Part shown: positions 61,500 through 64,000 of the stretch, piece by piece
Layout: every line of letters starts with the position of its first letter
How positions within the stretch are numbered: the first letter of the stretch is position 1
Assembly (NCBI RefSeq): GCF_009877435.1
Contig: NZ_WXEX01000001.1
Coordinates: forward strand, 310,001 to 374,000
Direction of reading: 5' to 3'
From: Heliomicrobium gestii
GTDB lineage: Bacteria; Bacillota; Desulfitobacteriia; Heliobacteriales; Heliobacteriaceae
DNA: 64,000 nt
Notes under the pieces: generated by a model
What the model saw: the letters and a program-made list of their open reading frames with translations, nothing else
Databases searched by the model: none
Told to the model about the DNA's origin: nothing
Translations under genes and position numbers: made by a program

Positions 61500-62681
61500 A
61501 TGATCGGAGTAAGTAAACTGCTCTGCGGCGTAGAAAACTTTGGCGACAGCCTTCGCTATGCCCACGGATCTCAAGGGCAACGCGACGGCGCCGTAGCCGG
61601 TTACGGGCCGGTGGTGGCCTGGAACGTGTCCCGAACCTGCAACCTCCACTGCATCCACTGCTATTCTGACTCGGATGAGCTCGAATATCCCGGCGAACTG
61701 ACGACGAAAGAGGCCATCAAGTTCATCGACGATCTGGCTGATTTCAATGTGCCCGTCCTGCTGCTTTCCGGCGGCGAGCCGCTGATGCGCCCCGACATCT
61801 TCGAACTGGTCGCTCATGCCAGCAAGCGCAACATCCGCGTCACCTTCTCCACCAACGGCACCCTGATCACGCCTGATGTGGCCAAGGAGATCAAGAAGTA
61901 TGGCGTCGGCTATGTGGGCATCAGCCTCGACGGCATCGGCGAAAACAACGACAAGTTCCGCGGCAAGAAAGGCGCTTTCGAAGACGCCCTGGCCGGCATC
62001 CGCAACTGCCTGGCCATCGACCAGCGCGTCGGCCTGCGCTTCACCATCAACCGCCACAACGTCAATGACATTGAAAACATCTTCAACCTCATCGAAGAAG
62101 AGAAGATTCCCCGCGTCTGCTTCTACCACCTGGTCTACTCGGGCCGCGGCGTCAACATGACGGAAGAAGACGTCAACCATGCCGAATCGCGCGCCTTCAT
62201 GGACCTGCTGATGGAAAAGGCCGTTGACTTCTTCAACCGCGGCTTCAATTGCGAACTGCTCACTGTCGACAACCATGCCGACATCGTCTATCTCTACCTG
62301 CGTACGAAGGAAAAGAACCCCGAACTGGCCGAGAAGATCTGGAAGCTGATGCAATTGAACGGCGGGAACCGCTCTGGCATCGCCTTCGCCAACGTCGACT
62401 CTCAGGGCTTTGTCCACCCCGACCAGTTCACCCAGAACCACACCTTCGGCAATGTGAAAGAACGGCCCTTCAAAGAGATCTGGACCGACACGGCGAACAG
62501 CGCCATTCTGGCCGGGCTGAAAGACCGCAAGCCCCTGCTGAAAGGCCGTTGTTCCAAGTGCAAATGGCTCAACGTCTGCAACGGCAACTTCCGTCCCCGC
62601 GCCGAAGCCGTCACGGGCGACTTCTGGGAGTCTGATCCGGCTTGCTACCTCACCGACGAGGAAATCGGCATCGCCGAGTAA
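61500..62681 (+). CDS. nirJ1: Radical SAM heme-branch protein NirJ1/AhbC-like
   Basis: This family acts on didecarboxysiroheme-type intermediates in heme d1 or alternative (Ahb) heme synthesis. The 393-residue protein has the radical-SAM motif CX3CX2C in RTCNLHCIHC, the LLLSGGEPLMRPDIF segment, and a C-terminal extra-cluster Cys group (CSKCKWLNVC). ATG 61500 follows a GGGAGAGGAAGG site; a read from 61473 would overlap that site. Position between cobA-hemD and hemB supports this role. Whether it is NirJ1 or AhbC needs comparison. Confidence 0.85.
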   Translation: MIGVSKLLCGVENFGDSLRYAHGSQGQRDGAVAGYGPVVAWNVSRTCNLHCIHCYSDSDELEYPGELTTKEAIKFIDDLADFNVPVLLLSGGEPLMRPDIFELVAHASKRNIRVTFSTNGTLITPDVAKEIKKYGVGYVGISLDGIGENNDKFRGKKGAFEDALAGIRNCLAIDQRVGLRFTINRHNVNDIENIFNLIEEEKIPRVCFYHLVYSGRGVNMTEEDVNHAESRAFMDLLMEKAVDFFNRGFNCELLTVDNHADIVYLYLRTKEKNPELAEKIWKLMQLNGGNRSGIAFANVDSQGFVHPDQFTQNHTFGNVKERPFKEIWTDTANSAILAGLKDRKPLLKGRCSKCKWLNVCNGNFRPRAEAVTGDFWESDPACYLTDEEIGIAE

Positions 62682-62724
62682 TCGGCGACGTTCCACGATG
62701 TTTATTTAGGAGGGAATCAACGGG

Positions 62725-63714
62725 ATGAAACACATCCTTTCCGGTTACCCCATTCAGCGGCCCCGGCGGCTGCGGGAAAACGCAGTGCTGCGCGATATGG
62801 TGCGGGAATTTCACCTCCGCCCGGAAGACCTGATCTACCCGCTTTTTGCGGTTCCGGGGAAAGACGTCGTCAATCCCGTCAGCTCCATGCCTGGCGTATG
62901 TCAGCTCTCTGTTGACAATATCGTCAAGGAGGCCGTTGACGCCTACAAGGCCGGCGTCCGGTCGGTGGAACTGTTTGGTATACCGCCTGAAAAGGATGAG
63001 GTGGCCTCCGGCGCTTATGATCCCAACGGCATCGTCCAAGAGGCGGTCAAAGCGGTCAAGGACGCCTGTCCCGAACTGTATATCATCACCGATGTCTGCC
63101 TCTGCCAGTACATGACTCACGGTCATTGCGGCGTTGTCGACGGCGGGCGCATCGTCAATGATCCGTCTCTCGATTACCTGGCCAGAACGGCTGTCTCCCA
63201 TGCGGCAGCCGGCGCCGATATGGTCGCTCCTTCTGATATGATGGACGGTCGGGTCGGCGCCATCCGCGACGCCCTCGATGAGTCCGGTTTTGAGGGCGTG
63301 CCGATCATGTCCTACTCGGCCAAGTACGCCTCGGCCTTCTATGGGCCCTTCCGGGAGGCTGCCGAGTCGACGCCCAAGTGGGGCGATCGCCGCTCCTATC
63401 AGATGGACCCCGGCAACAGCACCGAGGCGCTCCGCGAAACGGCGCTGGACATTCAAGAGGGCTGCGACATCATCATGGTCAAACCGGGCATGGCCTATCT
63501 GGATATCGTCCGCCGGTTGAAGGAGACCTTCGACCTGCCGGTGGCCATCTACAATGTCTCCGGCGAGTACTCTATGGTCAAGGCGGCGGCGGCCCAGGGC
63601 TGGATCGATGAGAAGCGGATCACCCTGGAGATCCTGCTCAGCATGAAGCGGGCCGGGGCGGATATGATCATCAGCTATCATGCGAAGGATGCGATTCGGT
63701 GGATGAACGAGTAG
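62725..63714 (+). CDS. hemB: Delta-aminolevulinic acid dehydratase (porphobilinogen synthase)
   Basis: HemB joins two ALA molecules to porphobilinogen. The 329-residue protein has RPRRLRENAVLRDMVRE at the start, the cysteine-containing metal site DVCLCQYMTHGHCG, and the two active-site lysines in SYSAKYASAFYGPF and MVKPGMAYLD. AGGAGGG precedes the ATG at 62725. It completes the tetrapyrrole genes visible here, and the structured repeat copy B follows. The upstream hemL step is outside the window. Confidence 0.95.
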   Translation: MKHILSGYPIQRPRRLRENAVLRDMVREFHLRPEDLIYPLFAVPGKDVVNPVSSMPGVCQLSVDNIVKEAVDAYKAGVRSVELFGIPPEKDEVASGAYDPNGIVQEAVKAVKDACPELYIITDVCLCQYMTHGHCGVVDGGRIVNDPSLDYLARTAVSHAAAGADMVAPSDMMDGRVGAIRDALDESGFEGVPIMSYSAKYASAFYGPFREAAESTPKWGDRRSYQMDPGNSTEALRETALDIQEGCDIIMVKPGMAYLDIVRRLKETFDLPVAIYNVSGEYSMVKAAAAQGWIDEKRITLEILLSMKRAGADMIISYHAKDAIRWMNE

Positions 63715-63752
63715 GCATCGCTATGCCTGCCTACCGCTCACTGCCCGTCACA

Positions 63753-63772
63753 CCCTAGCGTACGTGTTAGGG
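63753..63772 (+). terminator. Hairpin after hemB
   Basis: CCCTAGC at 63753-63759 pairs with GTTAGGG at 63766-63772 (one G-U pair). There is no T-run, so termination is uncertain. It sits directly before repeat copy B. Confidence 0.35.
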
Positions 63773-63952
63773 AAGCGGGGGTGTATTGGCTCCGTTCGCT
63801 AAGAGATCCGCGGCGGCTCGCTCGACGACGGAGCGGGCGCGCCAAACGACTAGGGCTGTTCTGCATGTCGTGGCGCGCCTGTATTGCTCCGTCATCTTGC
63901 TCGCTCTTCGCCGCTCCGCTCAAATCGCTCACTGCGCCAATACACCCAAAGC
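63771..63952 (+). repeat. Dispersed structured repeat, copy B (after hemB)
   Basis: GGGTGTATTGGC at 63779-63790 pairs perfectly with GCCAATACACCC at 63936-63947. Inside, GGCGCGCCA at 63836-63844 pairs perfectly with TGGCGCGCC at 63871-63879. AAGC/AGCTT flanks extend the outer stem a little. The unpaired cores TTCGCTAAGAG, TTCTGCATGT and GCCGCTCCGCTCAAA match copy A at 10791-11005, while both stems differ in sequence between copies and remain complementary. This covariation shows a selected fold. The last 48 bases of the window, to 64000, hold nothing that I can assign. Confidence 0.72.
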
Positions 63953-64000
63953 TTTTGTTATCTGCAACAGTTGATTCACTTTAATTTCGGTATTTCTCCA

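Noticed and set aside
63781-63984. Short frames inside the structured repeat copies (67 and 62 codons in copy B)
   Set aside because: The stem changes between copies preserve base pairing, not amino acids, so the copies are unlikely to be coding.
1-64000. CRISPR array, tRNA, rRNA, prophage or IS element
   Set aside because: No regular spacer repeats, no cloverleaf with a TTCGA-type arm, no transposase or integrase coding region were seen in the gaps.

Overview
The window reads as a chromosomal segment of a GC-rich, spore-forming, anaerobic Firmicute, most likely a heliobacterium. The pointers are a CrtN-type C30 carotenoid desaturase, a CotF-type spore coat protein, the futalosine (mqn) menaquinone route with HepS/MenG/HepT-like genes, and a hemA-hemC-cobA/hemD-nirJ-hemB cluster. 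No reaction-centre or bacteriochlorophyll gene lies in the window, so the family assignment is an inference. Most of the window is ordinary metabolic chromosome. I see no rRNA, tRNA, CRISPR array, IS element or prophage.

Layout. 1-5660: trpE(end)-G-D-C-F-B-A, tightly packed. 5661-5987: a structured leader with a possible Trp-rich leader peptide and an antiterminator/terminator pair ahead of aroF. 5988-10734: aroF, pheA, tyrA and aroA, so the chorismate, Phe/Tyr and Trp branches are linked. 10791-11005: copy A of a dispersed structured repeat. 11027-16689: cmk and plsC, then a GntR/ABC operon, then an ispH-rpsA fusion. 16775-25488: topB, an envelope group on the minus strand (glycosyltransferase, Pro-rich protein, Tat-exported protein), a membrane-anchored unknown and crtN. 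25697-30947: an ACT regulator-like gene, hom, thrC, thrB and an aspartokinase split by one in-frame TAG. 31169-36320: cotF-like, vanW-like, a half-size EamA transporter, a class III aminotransferase, an SRPBCC protein and an L,D-transpeptidase. 36657-43923: menaquinone synthesis (hepS-like, menG, ubiD-like, ubiA-like, mqnE, mqnA, mqnC). 43937-53528: tatC, bacteriohemerythrin, cheC-cheD, an Fe-S membrane protein, an FAD oxidoreductase, a 47-residue Cys/His-rich protein with its own promoter and terminator, a DUF2252 protein, an HD-GYP protein, superoxide dismutase and tatA. 53589-63714: hepT, ccs1/ccsA cytochrome c maturation, then siroheme/heme synthesis (precorrin-2 dehydrogenase, hemA, hemC, cobA-hemD, nirJ1, hemB). 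63771-63952: copy B of the dispersed repeat.

How the genes fit together. Chorismate made with AroF and AroA feeds Trp, Phe/Tyr and, through MqnA, menaquinone. HepS/HepT supply the prenyl tail and MenG methylates the ring. HemA, HemC and HemB make tetrapyrrole precursors, with siroheme and a NirJ/Ahb-type branch, while Ccs1/CcsA attach heme to exported cytochromes. TatA/TatC can export the Tat-type protein at 21437-22873.

The signals I consider most worth following are the two-copy structured repeat with compensatory stem changes, the aroF leader attenuator, the TAG-split aspartokinase, the small Cys/His-rich gene, and the tyrA linker that looks like a pair of compensating frameshifts.
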